A stretch of DNA of 64,000 bases. Origin: Candidatus Binatia bacterium (GTDB taxonomy: Bacteria > Desulfobacterota > Binatia > HRBIN30). The DNA is taken from assembly GCA_937925685.1 (NCBI GenBank), contig CALAMI010000028.1:49666-113665 (forward strand), given 5' to 3'. Shown one piece after another: positions 44,144-52,902 of this stretch; position 1 is the first letter of the stretch; each line of letters opens with the position of its first letter. The notes under the pieces were generated by a model that did no database searches, was not told where the DNA came from, and saw nothing but the letters and a program-made list of their open reading frames with translations. The translations under genes and the position numbers were made by a program.

Positions 44144-45624
44144 GCCACCGCCCCTGGCTGTTGGAGAGCCACCCAAGCGGGCACTCTCCGTAGCGCCACC
44201 CTGCGCCGCGCAGTTACGTCTCGCCTCAACTTGAATGGCTGACGGACCTAGGAGGAACGCCCCTGAGAAGCCGCTGTTGACGTCCCCTTTGTTGCCACCC
44301 CACCGTCTGCGCCTTCTATGCGCCCTCCTGTGCTCTCTTCGTCGAGTGCCTGGTGATCGTCCAACTTTTCCGAGGACTTGACAGGCTAATTGGCTAACGT
44401 CACCCAGGTGCCTCGTTCGATTGACCCCAGGGAGATCACAACCCACCGGCAATGGGTGCGACTTCCTTGCACGGCCGGGAGCATCGGGCGCCGCTCGCCA
44501 CACTGCGACCAAGTCCCCTTGGAACGAAGGGTCACCGTGGACATGGTTGCCCGCTGAACACCATCTCCAACTCCCTCGGAAATCCCGCCCTGAACCAGGC
44601 CCGGCTCGCTCAGTTCGCTGGGCCCGAGGATTTTCCCTGGGGAAGGCGCCGTGTTTCTGACCGGCGGGAAGGATGATCCGCACTGTAGCACTGACGACCA
44701 TTGCTTGTATCAAGTTCCAGGGGAGATCCACTCTGGAAAACTTTGTCCCCCAAATTTGCAGCGAAAGGTCCCCCTTCCGTTTTCACCGTGCCGAGCTAAC
44801 CAGCGCTGCCGGGCAAGACTCGCGGTGCTGCCTTTGCCCCGTGATGTGCCGGTCAAACGCAGGCTCTTTCTTCCGCAACCTCGTCGCCACCCTACCGCGC
44901 ACGCGGCAGCCTCCTGAGTTGCCCTCCCCAACGAACACAGCCGAGCTCGACGTCGAGGGAATCTGCTGCAACTCAGTGTGCTGCGGCGCTTGGATGGTTG
45001 ATCCTGTGCGTGGGTTCTCCGCATGTCCTTCTCAAGCTCCACACGACTTCTGGTCACCGGCTCTGGCCTTCTTTCCCCAAAGAACCGTCCGCGGCGCAAG
45101 GCAAAATCTCGACAAGGAAACCAGCGTCCGACCAGTTGATCGCGGATACGACCTTGGAAGGTCAGAGGCGCTTTGCGACACCGGAGCGCTGAACCGGAAG
45201 TTCGGAAGCAAAGTGATTGACGGGCCCGCCTGATCTGCCGCGGCCACGGCTACCAATCTGCCGGGGGGGAATACACTACAGAACAGCAAAGCTTCCATTG
45301 TTGAAAAGCCTCGTCAGCGAACGCTTTCGAGTTTTGCTTCCTACCAGTCCAGCGAGGTTCCGTTACGGCCTAAGGGCGACGGCCACACGGATCGCTTCGT
45401 CCGACAGCCGCCCACGGTTCGCCGAACCAAACGAATTTCCCCTGCCTCTCGGGCTCTCGTACGTCCAGTCGGACCGCCTCACCACCCCAGCACGCCCTAG
45501 GAATACCAGTCGCAAACGAACAACGTATTTCGGCAAACACAAACCAAGGGAGCTTGCACGGAAGATGGCTTTTTCGAATTCCCGAGCTGCGCCAGTCAGC
45601 GCATCGAACGCCGCAAGGAGGAAC
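44144..45624. other. Gene-free stretch between two pseudogenes
   Basis: About 1.5 kb with only short, arginine/serine-rich open frames on both strands. I recognise no domain, RNA gene or mobile element. It may be older decay. Confidence 0.45.
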
Positions 45625-47171
45625 ATGTCGCTGTTCAGTCGCCTACTCTTCACGGTCGTGCTGATGCTCGCAGTCGTTGCCCGCCCAACCACTGCACAGA
45701 TGAACCCCCTTGCGAACCACCATAATTGGCCTGGTGAGTGCGAAAATCCAACGGCCCAGCGTCTAGCGGCGGAAAACTCTCAACCGAGAGCAGCACACCT
45801 CTGCGGAGCAGGTTCCCAGCGAACCATCCCGAGCGAACGCACTTTCCGACTTCCTTGGCATTTGGCAACCCCGAGGGGACACGAAAGTCGGGAAGCTCGA
45901 GCGTTTCGACTTGAGCCTCGGCATCCAATACCGCATCGTCCACAATCTCAGCAACATTCCCGGACCCGGTGGAACGACGTTTACGCACACCGAAACGTAC
46001 GACTTCTTTCGCCAGCGCCTTCGCCTCAACTTCAATCTAGCGCCTCGCTCCGTTCCGGCCGGAGGTTTTCTTCAGCGAGAATTTCGCGGCGGATTCGGGG
46101 GCAGCAGCCCGAATGTCAGCGACCCACGCGGACAAGAGCCCTCGCGAAATCCATGTAACCGGCTGCAAGCTCGCGGGGTCCGATACGGTTTTCTCTATGC
46201 GCAGCCTACCGAGCAAAACCTCGTACTGGCCGGGATTCTTCCTCTATCCGACGAACTCGGAGACACTCTTTTCAGCGCCGACTGGGACTTCAACGTTGGC
46301 GGCGCTGCACTGCTGGGGTCGACCGGCCCGGCGAATTATCGCCTAGCATATCTGCGCTTGATCGAAGCCGTCGGCGTGAAGGACGCGTGCGTCATTGGCA
46401 AGGACCGTGACTTTTATCTCGCCGACTTCATCTACAATCTTGAAAATCTCGCCTCGGAGCTTCGGGAAACCCGTGTTGGTTTGCACGGTTATTACCTCAA
46501 CGTGGGAAAGGGCCTCCCGCTCGGCGACACCGACGAGGTGTGGATCGGAGCCTCGGTGCACACCTCCACCCATTTCACTCGCGCAAACGCGTTTGCCGTC
46601 GCTAACTTCGCTCAGCTAGGCGAGGGAGAGCTCGACGCGAATGGCAATGTGATCTCTGGCTTCGACCACAACGATGCCCACACTGGCTTCGCCATCAAAT
46701 TCGAGCTCCTGCAACAAATCGGCCGGTTGAACGTCGCCTTTCGTCGCTGTACGCAAGCGGCGACGCTAGCCACAAGGTTCGCCATCGGTTCGTAACGCCC
46801 GAGGGCTATTCCGCGCGGAAGGCTACTGGGCCTACACTCATTTATTCACGGCGAATCCACCATCCGACGTCAACGACCTCGCACTCGACATCGGTAACTC
46901 TGGAGCTGGCTTGCTCCCGACACAGGCACGTGCCCATGCCCAGTTGCACCCACACCTCGACTTGCAGCTGGCCAGCGGCTGGTTCCACGTCGCCCGGAAG
47001 CGGAACGACAGCCGCAAAGTCGGGACCGCGATCGGTGCCATGCTCACCTACGCAATCCACAAAGGTCTGCAGCCCGACACCGGTGTGGCCGGCGCTTTCC
47101 TGGGTGACTTCTTCGAACCCGGGGCTCAGGACCTGTTCGAGGTCTTTACCAGGTTGCAGTTTCAGTACTGA
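45625..47171 (+). pseudogene. Frameshifted outer-membrane porin-like gene
   Basis: AAGGAGGA precedes an ATG at 45625 and a signal peptide (MSLFSRLLFTVVLMLAVVARPTTAQ). The reading frame then changes near 45830: the homologous part continues in another frame as GIWQPRGDTKVGKLERFDLSLGIQYRIVHN, DFFRQRLRLNFNL and a long barrel-like run to LQQIGRLNVAFRR (46745). A further shift leads to GYWAYTHLFTANPPSDVNDLALDIGN and the end DLFEVFTRLQFQY, a typical outer-membrane C-terminus with a terminal aromatic. The QRLRLNFNL start recalls alginate-export-like porins, but the family call is weak. At least two frameshifts disable it. Confidence 0.65.
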
Positions 47172-47839
47172 CCAATCGCTAGGCGTCACGCACGCGCGGT
47201 CGAGCACGACCGCTTCGCTTGTCGATCCAACCGCCCATGCGCCACAACCGCGCACCCCAGGTGCTACCCACCAAGAGAGTTGCACGACCACCGGCCACCC
47301 CGCACCGATGCACACCCCCACCTCGAACAGCAAAGGGTGCCGAACCGCTCACGGGCATGATTCGTCGCCGCCAGACAAGGGTTTTTACGCGCCCCGCCCC
47401 CGGGCGCACGTATGCAACAGCTCAACGACGCCATCGGTGTGTACGGACCAACGGAGCACCATGGCAACTCCGTGCGCGGCTCCCGGGCGGCTGCCGAGCA
47501 TCGCCTGGCAACCATCGGACTCGTTTCTCCCCGTTCCGCACTCCTCCAGAAGGCCTCGCGTGCTAGGAGCGCTGCCACCGAGGGAGTGTGCGTGCAGCTC
47601 GAGCCTCCCACGCACGGGTGCAGTGGATGGGTTGCGTCCCCAGAGAGGCGTGGCTGCGCGGCGGCATTTTCGAACAGCACTCAGCAAGAGTTCATCCAGA
47701 CTTCATCCTGAAGGCATTTGTGCGGGGCTGGGCTTGTTGCCCGCTCCTCGCTTTGCGTCCGCGCCGAACAGCGTGATCGAACCAGCACCGAGGGCGGTGA
47801 CATTGCCTGCCTCTCGAGCTGCCTAAAGGGTAGCCTCGC
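47172..47839. other. Gene-free stretch
   Basis: About 670 bases between the porin-like pseudogene and merP. Open frames of up to about 140 codons are present on both strands but are arginine-, proline- and serine-rich with no recognised domain. Confidence 0.4.
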
Positions 47840-48184
47840 TCAGAAACTATCCGGCCGGGGGCTTGCCTTGTAGCCCAGTTTGTTCACCGCTTCGATTATC
47901 TGCTCGGGCGTCACCTTGGCCGGGTCGTAATCGACTTCGGCCTTCTTCTCCGCCACGCTCACGCGCGCTTCTTTGACACCCTCGAGCTTCTTCAAGGCGG
48001 TTCGTACAGCGACGGAACAGGATGGGCAACTCATCCCCTCCACCGTTAGAGTGACACTCGAAACTGCGGGGTGGGACCGTCCCGGCATTTCCTCCGCCCC
48101 GGCCTGCTCGGGGGAACACGACGGACAGCCGACAAGCAACGTACCAACGCCCAGCGACAGGACAAACGTGAAAAATAACTTCAT
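47840..48184 (-). CDS. merP: MerP-like heavy-metal-binding (HMA) lipoprotein
   Basis: A 114-residue HMA protein with the metal motif GMSCPSC (Cys53, Cys56) in a ferredoxin-like fold (SSVTLTVEGMSCPSCSVAVRTALKKLEGVKEARVS). Unlike classical soluble MerP it has a lipobox, LLVGC with Cys20, so it is probably anchored to a membrane. It should pass Hg(II) to MerT. It starts 15 bases after merT and is the last gene of the module. Confidence 0.88.
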   Translation of the reverse strand: MKLFFTFVLSLGVGTLLVGCPSCSPEQAGAEEMPGRSHPAVSSVTLTVEGMSCPSCSVAVRTALKKLEGVKEARVSVAEKKAEVDYDPAKVTPEQIIEAVNKLGYKASPRPDSF

Positions 48185-48199
48185 GCGTTCCCTCCCCCG

Positions 48200-48604
48200 T
48201 CAACGAACAAGATGCGGCGCCAGATACGGAAAGGCCAGGAGCACGCCGACCAGCACCGTCGCAATCCAAAGCAAAACCTTGCTAGCGTGGCCTGCTGGCG
48301 GAGCCGGGCACGGACACTCTGGTCCATCTGCATCCGAGGAGGCTGTCGCCTTTGGTTCTCGATACGTAAGGTAAAAGCCGGTTCCAAGCAGCACGAACGT
48401 CACTGCTATGAAGTACGGCCGGTAGGGCTCCAGCTTGATAAGTAACCCAGCGCTGCCAATGCCTAGCAGCGCAAGCACGAGGGGTCCGACACAGCACGCC
48501 GATGCAACCAACGCGGACAGGACCGAGCTGGAGCTCGTAACCACCAGCCAATGGCTCGCTCCGGCGGAAACCTCCCCCTGAACCTCTGGTTTTGTTTGCC
48601 TCAT
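48200..48604 (-). CDS. merT: Mercuric ion transporter MerT
   Basis: A 134-residue membrane protein. The first helix contains the vicinal pair Cys37-Cys38 in LVASACCVGPLVLALLGIGSAG, the hallmark of MerT; helix 2 is YFIAVTFVLLGTGFYLTY. A loop with CPCP (Cys97, Cys99) precedes helix 3 (ASKVLLWIATVLVGVLLAFPYLAP). It imports Hg(II) across the inner membrane. The ATG at 48604 has AAAGGAG upstream. Confidence 0.92.
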   Translation of the reverse strand: MRQTKPEVQGEVSAGASHWLVVTSSSSVLSALVASACCVGPLVLALLGIGSAGLLIKLEPYRPYFIAVTFVLLGTGFYLTYREPKATASSDADGPECPCPAPPAGHASKVLLWIATVLVGVLLAFPYLAPHLVR

Positions 48605-48950
48605 GGCGCACTCCTTTCGTCGACCGACATCGTCGCGCTGCATCCCAGCCCTTCCGCTAACGAGCATGGCGCTGCTCGCATCGCTGGCAAAGACCCCTCG
48701 GCCGCTGCGCGCGAATGCCACGCTACCTTGAATGCACTTGCCGCTTTAGCCAGCGCCGGCCGCCGTTCGTTCCCCGGCCGCGTTGCACGAATAGGCCCGG
48801 AGGATCGAACATGGACAGGCGAGCCGATCGAGCCCATGGCGGGCGGCAACGGAATAAGGGCAGCACTGGAGGCTGGACACCGTCGCCACCAGGGGCGGTA
48901 ACAGTACGGCAGCGGCGAGCACCCACGGCCCATCCGAGGTCGCCAGCGCG
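48605..48950 (-). other. Gap between merR and merT, no clear gene
   Basis: About 345 bases inside the mer module. A hydrophobic, cysteine-containing reading frame (PWVLAAAVLLPPLVATVSSLQCC) can be seen on the minus strand near 48890-48950, but without start or full length. It might be the remnant of another small mer transporter; that is speculation. Confidence 0.35.
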
Positions 48951-49379
48951 TCATGACCACCTCTGCTTGGAGGTCTGTTCGTCGAGCGCTTCGAGGATCG
49001 GGCATTCTCGGGTCGCTCCATCGCGCGTACAAGAGCGAACGAGCACATCGAGCGCACGCTTGATCGCGCGGAGGTGGCGGATCTTTTGTTCCATCTGCGC
49101 GATCTTTGCTTGCGCACTAGCCTGGACTTCGGAGCAGCTAGCTCTCTGGTCGTCGCGTAGCCGCAGCAGCTCCTCGATCTCGCGCAGGGTAAAACCGAGT
49201 TCTTGGGCATGTTTGATGAAGCGGATACGTCGCACCGCATCTACAGGATATTCGCGATACCCTGAAGGGCGCCGCTTCGGCACCTTCAGCAACCCTCGTC
49301 GTTCGTAAAAGCGCAACGTCTGAATGTTCACACCCGCACGAGCCGCCACCTGGCCCGTTCGTAAGGTGTCGCGTTCCAT
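48951..49379 (-). CDS. merR: MerR, Hg(II)-responsive regulator
   Basis: A 142-residue MerR protein. The N-terminal winged helix is TGQVAARAGVNIQTLRFYERRGLL, followed by a long dimerisation helix. The three Hg(II)-binding cysteines fall at positions 82, 117 and 126 (ASCSEV, RSCTRDGATRECPI), exactly the numbering known for classical MerR. This makes mercury, not zinc or lead, the expected inducer. The ATG at 49379 starts the conserved domain; upstream in-frame codons are not family-like. merT lies downstream on the same strand, unlike the divergent arrangement of Tn501. Confidence 0.93.
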   Translation of the reverse strand: MERDTLRTGQVAARAGVNIQTLRFYERRGLLKVPKRRPSGYREYPVDAVRRIRFIKHAQELGFTLREIEELLRLRDDQRASCSEVQASAQAKIAQMEQKIRHLRAIKRALDVLVRSCTRDGATRECPILEALDEQTSKQRWS

Positions 49380-49413
49380 CGTCGTTCTTCCTCTCTTCTT
49401 TGGGTTTGTTGGC

Positions 49414-49445
49414 AGGATACACCCTGTACCATGGTAACGACTCAA
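49414..49445 (-). promoter_or_regulatory. MerR-type promoter with 20-bp spacer
   Basis: Read on the minus strand, TTGAGT (49445-49440) and TATCCT (49419-49414) are separated by 20 bases, the overlong spacer that MerR-family activators act on. Inside it is the dyad TACCATGGTA followed by CAGGGT, close to known mer/pbr operators. The -10 is about 35 bases before the merR ATG. Confidence 0.75.
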
Positions 49446-49541
49446 GCGGCGGCCCTCCTGTTCGTTTGCTGTGTTCTCGAGGTGAGTTGCCAGCGGGCCC
49501 GACCCCACCACAATTCCGTCTACCATGTTTCCGGAACCTTC

Positions 49542-51533
49542 TCAGCGCGGATTGCCATAGAGGCTGGCCAGCAAGCGGGGCGGCACTCCTAAACGGTAGA
49601 GCAATGGGAAACTTTTCATGAGGAGCGCGGAAGAAATCGGCCGGGCGAGGAAACGTCTGCCAGAGACGATGACCATCGCTGGCACCGTGCAAATCTTGCC
49701 AACGGCGCGCAAGCGCCGGCTCAACTCGAGGTCCTCCATGAGTGGCTGGTTCGGGAAGCCGCCAACCTGCCAAAACACTTCCGCACGAACAAAAATAGCC
49801 TGGTCACCATACGGGAGCGTCGTATATCGAGAGCGGAGATCGGCGAGCCGGAGAAGCGGTCCGACCCATGACTTTCTTCCCTCGGCCACCGTCCACGTAC
49901 GAAATGCCCCAGCAACCACTTGCGGGTCGCGGAGCGCCGCAGCCACATGATCGATAGCATTTTTCGGCAGGTGCACATCGGCGTGGAGAAAGAGCAAGAC
50001 GTCGCCCGTCGCGACGCGAGCACCAGCGTTCATCTGCGTCCCCCGGCCTCGCGGAGCAGCAAGGAGCATAACCCCCCTGTGCGAGGCTATGATTTCGAGG
50101 GTTCGATCGGTACTGCCACCATCTACGACGATGATCTCGTGGATCCCCGGGAGGGAGCGAAGCTCGGCCAATTGCGTGCCGATCCGCGCCTCTTCGTCGA
50201 GGACCGGCATGACCACGGTTACTCGCGGTTTTCTGTGTACGGGCCCCCTGTATTCCCGCGCGCGCCGGCGGCCAGTGAAGTCGATCGCCAGGCCGGCCAA
50301 CCAGGAAGCCCCCACCACCCACAGCGGCCATGTTGCCGGCTCCCAGAGCCCCGTTTGTTCGGCGCGATCTTCCACCTCTTCGGTGACCGGAATGACGGTC
50401 AGCCATGCCAGTGCGAATCCAGAAGGTGCCGCGGCAACCGCAGGAACGAGGGACACGAGATACCACGGAAACACCACTGGACTCGCAAGGAGCGGCGCTG
50501 CCAAGGCGAACGGGGTGGCTTTCCACCAACCGAAGGGCGAGCGCTTGGCGGCCAACAGGAGAACGAACACAGCAATCAGCGGTGCAACCCGCAGCGCCCT
50601 TGCGTCCCCCAAGACCCACACGAGCGCAGAGAAGATCGGCGATCCGAATCTCCACCTCTCGAAGAAAACAGGCAAGCTGCCGAGGGGGTGAAGTCCTGCG
50701 AGGAACGCCCCCACGTAGCCGAGAGCGACAACAGCCAAGGCACCGGCCACCAGCCAGAACGCAGCCCAGCCACGAAAGTGCCCCATTAAAAAAGGCAAGA
50801 GGGCCAGGGCAGGAAGAAACTTCACCAGGGCACCGGCTCCGAGGACGACCCCAGCGCCAGCTGCTCTTCCTCGAGCCGCCAAGTTCAGGCCACCGGCTAC
50901 CGCGAGCGCGCAGAGCATGTCCAGGTGCGCCCTCGCTGCCGTCTCCGCCACGAGGAGCGGCGAGAAAGCAAGCAACGCGAGGTGGCGCGAGAGCCCCAAA
51001 CCCTTGAGCGCACTCGCTCCGACCCAGAGCGTTTCCAAGGACGCCGCGACGATGAGAAGCTTCCACAGCCACGGCGCCCAGACCGGGCCGAAGCTCGTCG
51101 CCAAACCAAAAAGGAACACTGCTCCAGGCGGGTAGATGGTCGAGTAGCCCATGTGAGCGTGCGGTGTGGGCCAGAGCGCCCTGAGAGTGCCCAGGTCGGG
51201 AGCCCCTGGAGCAAGACGATACGGATCGAGGCCCGCCCAAAAGACAGCTCCATCCCACAAGTACCGTTGCACGTCGGTATCATTCGCTACGCTCAGCGGT
51301 GCCACCACAAGCCGTGCCAAGGTGCCCGCGAGAAGGGTCCAACGCTCGGCGCTCGCTCCCCCCGTGCGAGTAGCCGCCCAAGCACCGAGCATGAGCGCCG
51401 CCAAAAGGAACTGGAGCCCGATTCCGTAAGCTGCCCGTGTGCCTGGTGGCGCTCCAGCGAGGAAGTGGAAAACGCTAGCCAGGAGAACGAAAAGGACGCA
51501 CAAGCCTCGAAGCAGCAACGCTCGATCTGCCAT
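49542..51533 (-). CDS. Fusion: multi-membrane GT-C-like transferase + TIGR04283-like GT2 glycosyltransferase
   Basis: A 663-residue protein. Residues 1 to about 410 contain about ten hydrophobic segments and the luminal signature DTDVQRYLWDGAVFWAGLDPYR, as in polyprenol-phosphate-dependent GT87/mannosyltransferase proteins (D..RY.WDG..NPY type). From residue 437 a cytoplasmic GT2 domain follows: VTVVMPVLDEEARI, VVDGGSTDRT, RGRGTQMNAGARVATGD, LFLHADVHLP (metal-binding DxD-like) and PLMEDLELSRRLR. The GT2 part matches the TIGR04283 family found in arsenosugar gene clusters. The ATG at 51533 overlaps the preceding gene's TGA (TGATG). I do not know this fusion from other genomes. Confidence 0.82.
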   Translation of the reverse strand: MADRALLLRGLCVLFVLLASVFHFLAGAPPGTRAAYGIGLQFLLAALMLGAWAATRTGGASAERWTLLAGTLARLVVAPLSVANDTDVQRYLWDGAVFWAGLDPYRLAPGAPDLGTLRALWPTPHAHMGYSTIYPPGAVFLFGLATSFGPVWAPWLWKLLIVAASLETLWVGASALKGLGLSRHLALLAFSPLLVAETAARAHLDMLCALAVAGGLNLAARGRAAGAGVVLGAGALVKFLPALALLPFLMGHFRGWAAFWLVAGALAVVALGYVGAFLAGLHPLGSLPVFFERWRFGSPIFSALVWVLGDARALRVAPLIAVFVLLLAAKRSPFGWWKATPFALAAPLLASPVVFPWYLVSLVPAVAAAPSGFALAWLTVIPVTEEVEDRAEQTGLWEPATWPLWVVGASWLAGLAIDFTGRRRAREYRGPVHRKPRVTVVMPVLDEEARIGTQLAELRSLPGIHEIIVVDGGSTDRTLEIIASHRGVMLLAAPRGRGTQMNAGARVATGDVLLFLHADVHLPKNAIDHVAAALRDPQVVAGAFRTWTVAEGRKSWVGPLLRLADLRSRYTTLPYGDQAIFVRAEVFWQVGGFPNQPLMEDLELSRRLRAVGKICTVPAMVIVSGRRFLARPISSALLMKSFPLLYRLGVPPRLLASLYGNPR

Positions 51534-52231
51534 CACACACCCCTTGCCCACCCGAGGTCGTACCAGGCAAGAAGACCAAGAATCTTCACGGCCGCGCCGA
51601 TGCTGCCGCGCATCGTTCCGGTTACCTTCGATTTGCCGTACCGGCGCCGTCGATATGGCACCGCCACCTCTGCGTAACGCAATCCTTTCTCGACCGCCTC
51701 GAGCTGCATCTGGACGGTCCACCCGTAGCCGCGATCGGACATCGACAGCTTTTCAAGACTCGATCGCCGGATGGCGCGAAATGGGCCGAGATCCGTAGCT
51801 GCTAAGCCAAACCGACCGCGCAACCATCGCGTAGCGATCCAGTTGCCCAGCCGTTGTTGCCACGCAAGCGCTCCCGGTTCCGACCTCCCCACCACACGCG
51901 AGCCCACCACCAGGTCGGCCGTATCCGCAACGATCGGCTCGACGAGTAGCGCAAGAGCTGCTGGGTCATCGCTGCCATCCGCGTCGAGGAAAACGACAAT
52001 ACCCGTCTCCGGTAGAAGCGACCGAATACCAGCGAGACAGGCTGAACCATAACCGCGCCGCGGCTCGTGGATCACCCGAGCCCCAGCGGCACGAGCCCGC
52101 TCGGCGGTTTCGTCGGTACTGCCATTGTCGACAACGACGACGCTCTCGACCGGTGGCCGCGGGATTCCGCGCACAACATCGCCAATCGACTCTGCCTCGT
52201 TCAGCGCCGGGATGATCACCTCGATCCGCAT
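51533..52231 (-). CDS. GT2 glycosyltransferase (dolichol-phosphate mannosyltransferase-like)
   Basis: A 232-residue GT-A fold transferase: IEVIIPALNEAESIGDVV, VVVVDNGSTDETAERARAAGARVI, RGYGSACLAGI, the metal motif FLDADGSDDP and a GYGWTVQMQLEA segment near the C-terminus. This is the UDP-glucose/GDP-mannose polyprenyl-phosphate transferase type. It may supply the lipid-linked sugar to the GT-C half of the next gene. It overlaps both neighbours, so expression is coupled. Confidence 0.88.
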   Translation of the reverse strand: MRIEVIIPALNEAESIGDVVRGIPRPPVESVVVVDNGSTDETAERARAAGARVIHEPRRGYGSACLAGIRSLLPETGIVVFLDADGSDDPAALALLVEPIVADTADLVVGSRVVGRSEPGALAWQQRLGNWIATRWLRGRFGLAATDLGPFRAIRRSSLEKLSMSDRGYGWTVQMQLEAVEKGLRYAEVAVPYRRRRYGKSKVTGTMRGSIGAAVKILGLLAWYDLGWARGV

Positions 52232-52902
52232 CGCACCCCCCTCTCCCGAAAGGCGCGCAGAAGCCTGGTTGTGGCAGGCGCGTGAAGCGTGCCGTCAGCG
52301 ATCGCTTTCTCCAGTCGCACGACGTCCTCTGGCCGATCGACATCGAACCACGGATCGAGAACGTGCACGGACAGCCCCCGTTCTTCGAGCCGTTCGCGCG
52401 TGGCGGCAAAGGTCGCCGACTCGCTCCACGGTAGGCGCTGGAGCAGGCCGAGTGGGCAGCGCCGGAGGGCGAGGAGGTAGAAGCCCCCGTCGTCGGCCGG
52501 TCCTAGAACTGCGTCCGCGGCCGCCAACGCTTGCGCCGCCTCGTGGAGGAGTCGTGGGGGCAGCCCTGGCGTGTCGCCGCCAATCGCGATGGCGAAAGAA
52601 GCCTCGGCAAGGCCCCGCCGCAGGATGCGCTCGAGTCGTTGGCCCAAGTTGCCGCCACCTTGCAGCCAAATCCGCGGCTGACCGCCCGGCAACCTCAGTT
52701 CGTTTCGCCCATGCGCGGTCGTGGCCACAACCGCGCTTGCCCAGGGTAGGCTCGAAGCTAGAGCCCACGTGTCGACCAGAAACGCTCGAGCTAGCTTTGC
52801 CGCTTGCGCTTCACCGATGGCTACCGCCAAGCGAGTCTTGACCTCGCCCGGGCGAGGGGGCTTGGCAAAGACACAGAGAATTCCAGGGGGGCCCATAGTC
52901 AT
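52216..52902 (-). CDS. DUF2064 / TIGR04282-like glycosyltransferase of arsenosugar clusters
   Basis: A 228-residue nucleotidyl/glycosyl-transferase-like protein: ILCVFAKPPRPGEVKTRLAVAIG at the N-terminus, then QGGGNLGQRLERIL, AIAIGGDTPGLPP and LGPADDGGFYLLAL. This is the DUF2064 pattern; a branch named TIGR04282 is annotated as arsenosugar biosynthesis glycosyltransferase. The ATG at 52902 overlaps the flavoprotein stop by four bases (ATGA); a frame extension upstream is not used. Confidence 0.87.
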   Translation of the reverse strand: MTMGPPGILCVFAKPPRPGEVKTRLAVAIGEAQAAKLARAFLVDTWALASSLPWASAVVATTAHGRNELRLPGGQPRIWLQGGGNLGQRLERILRRGLAEASFAIAIGGDTPGLPPRLLHEAAQALAAADAVLGPADDGGFYLLALRRCPLGLLQRLPWSESATFAATRERLEERGLSVHVLDPWFDVDRPEDVVRLEKAIADGTLHAPATTRLLRAFRERGVRCGSR

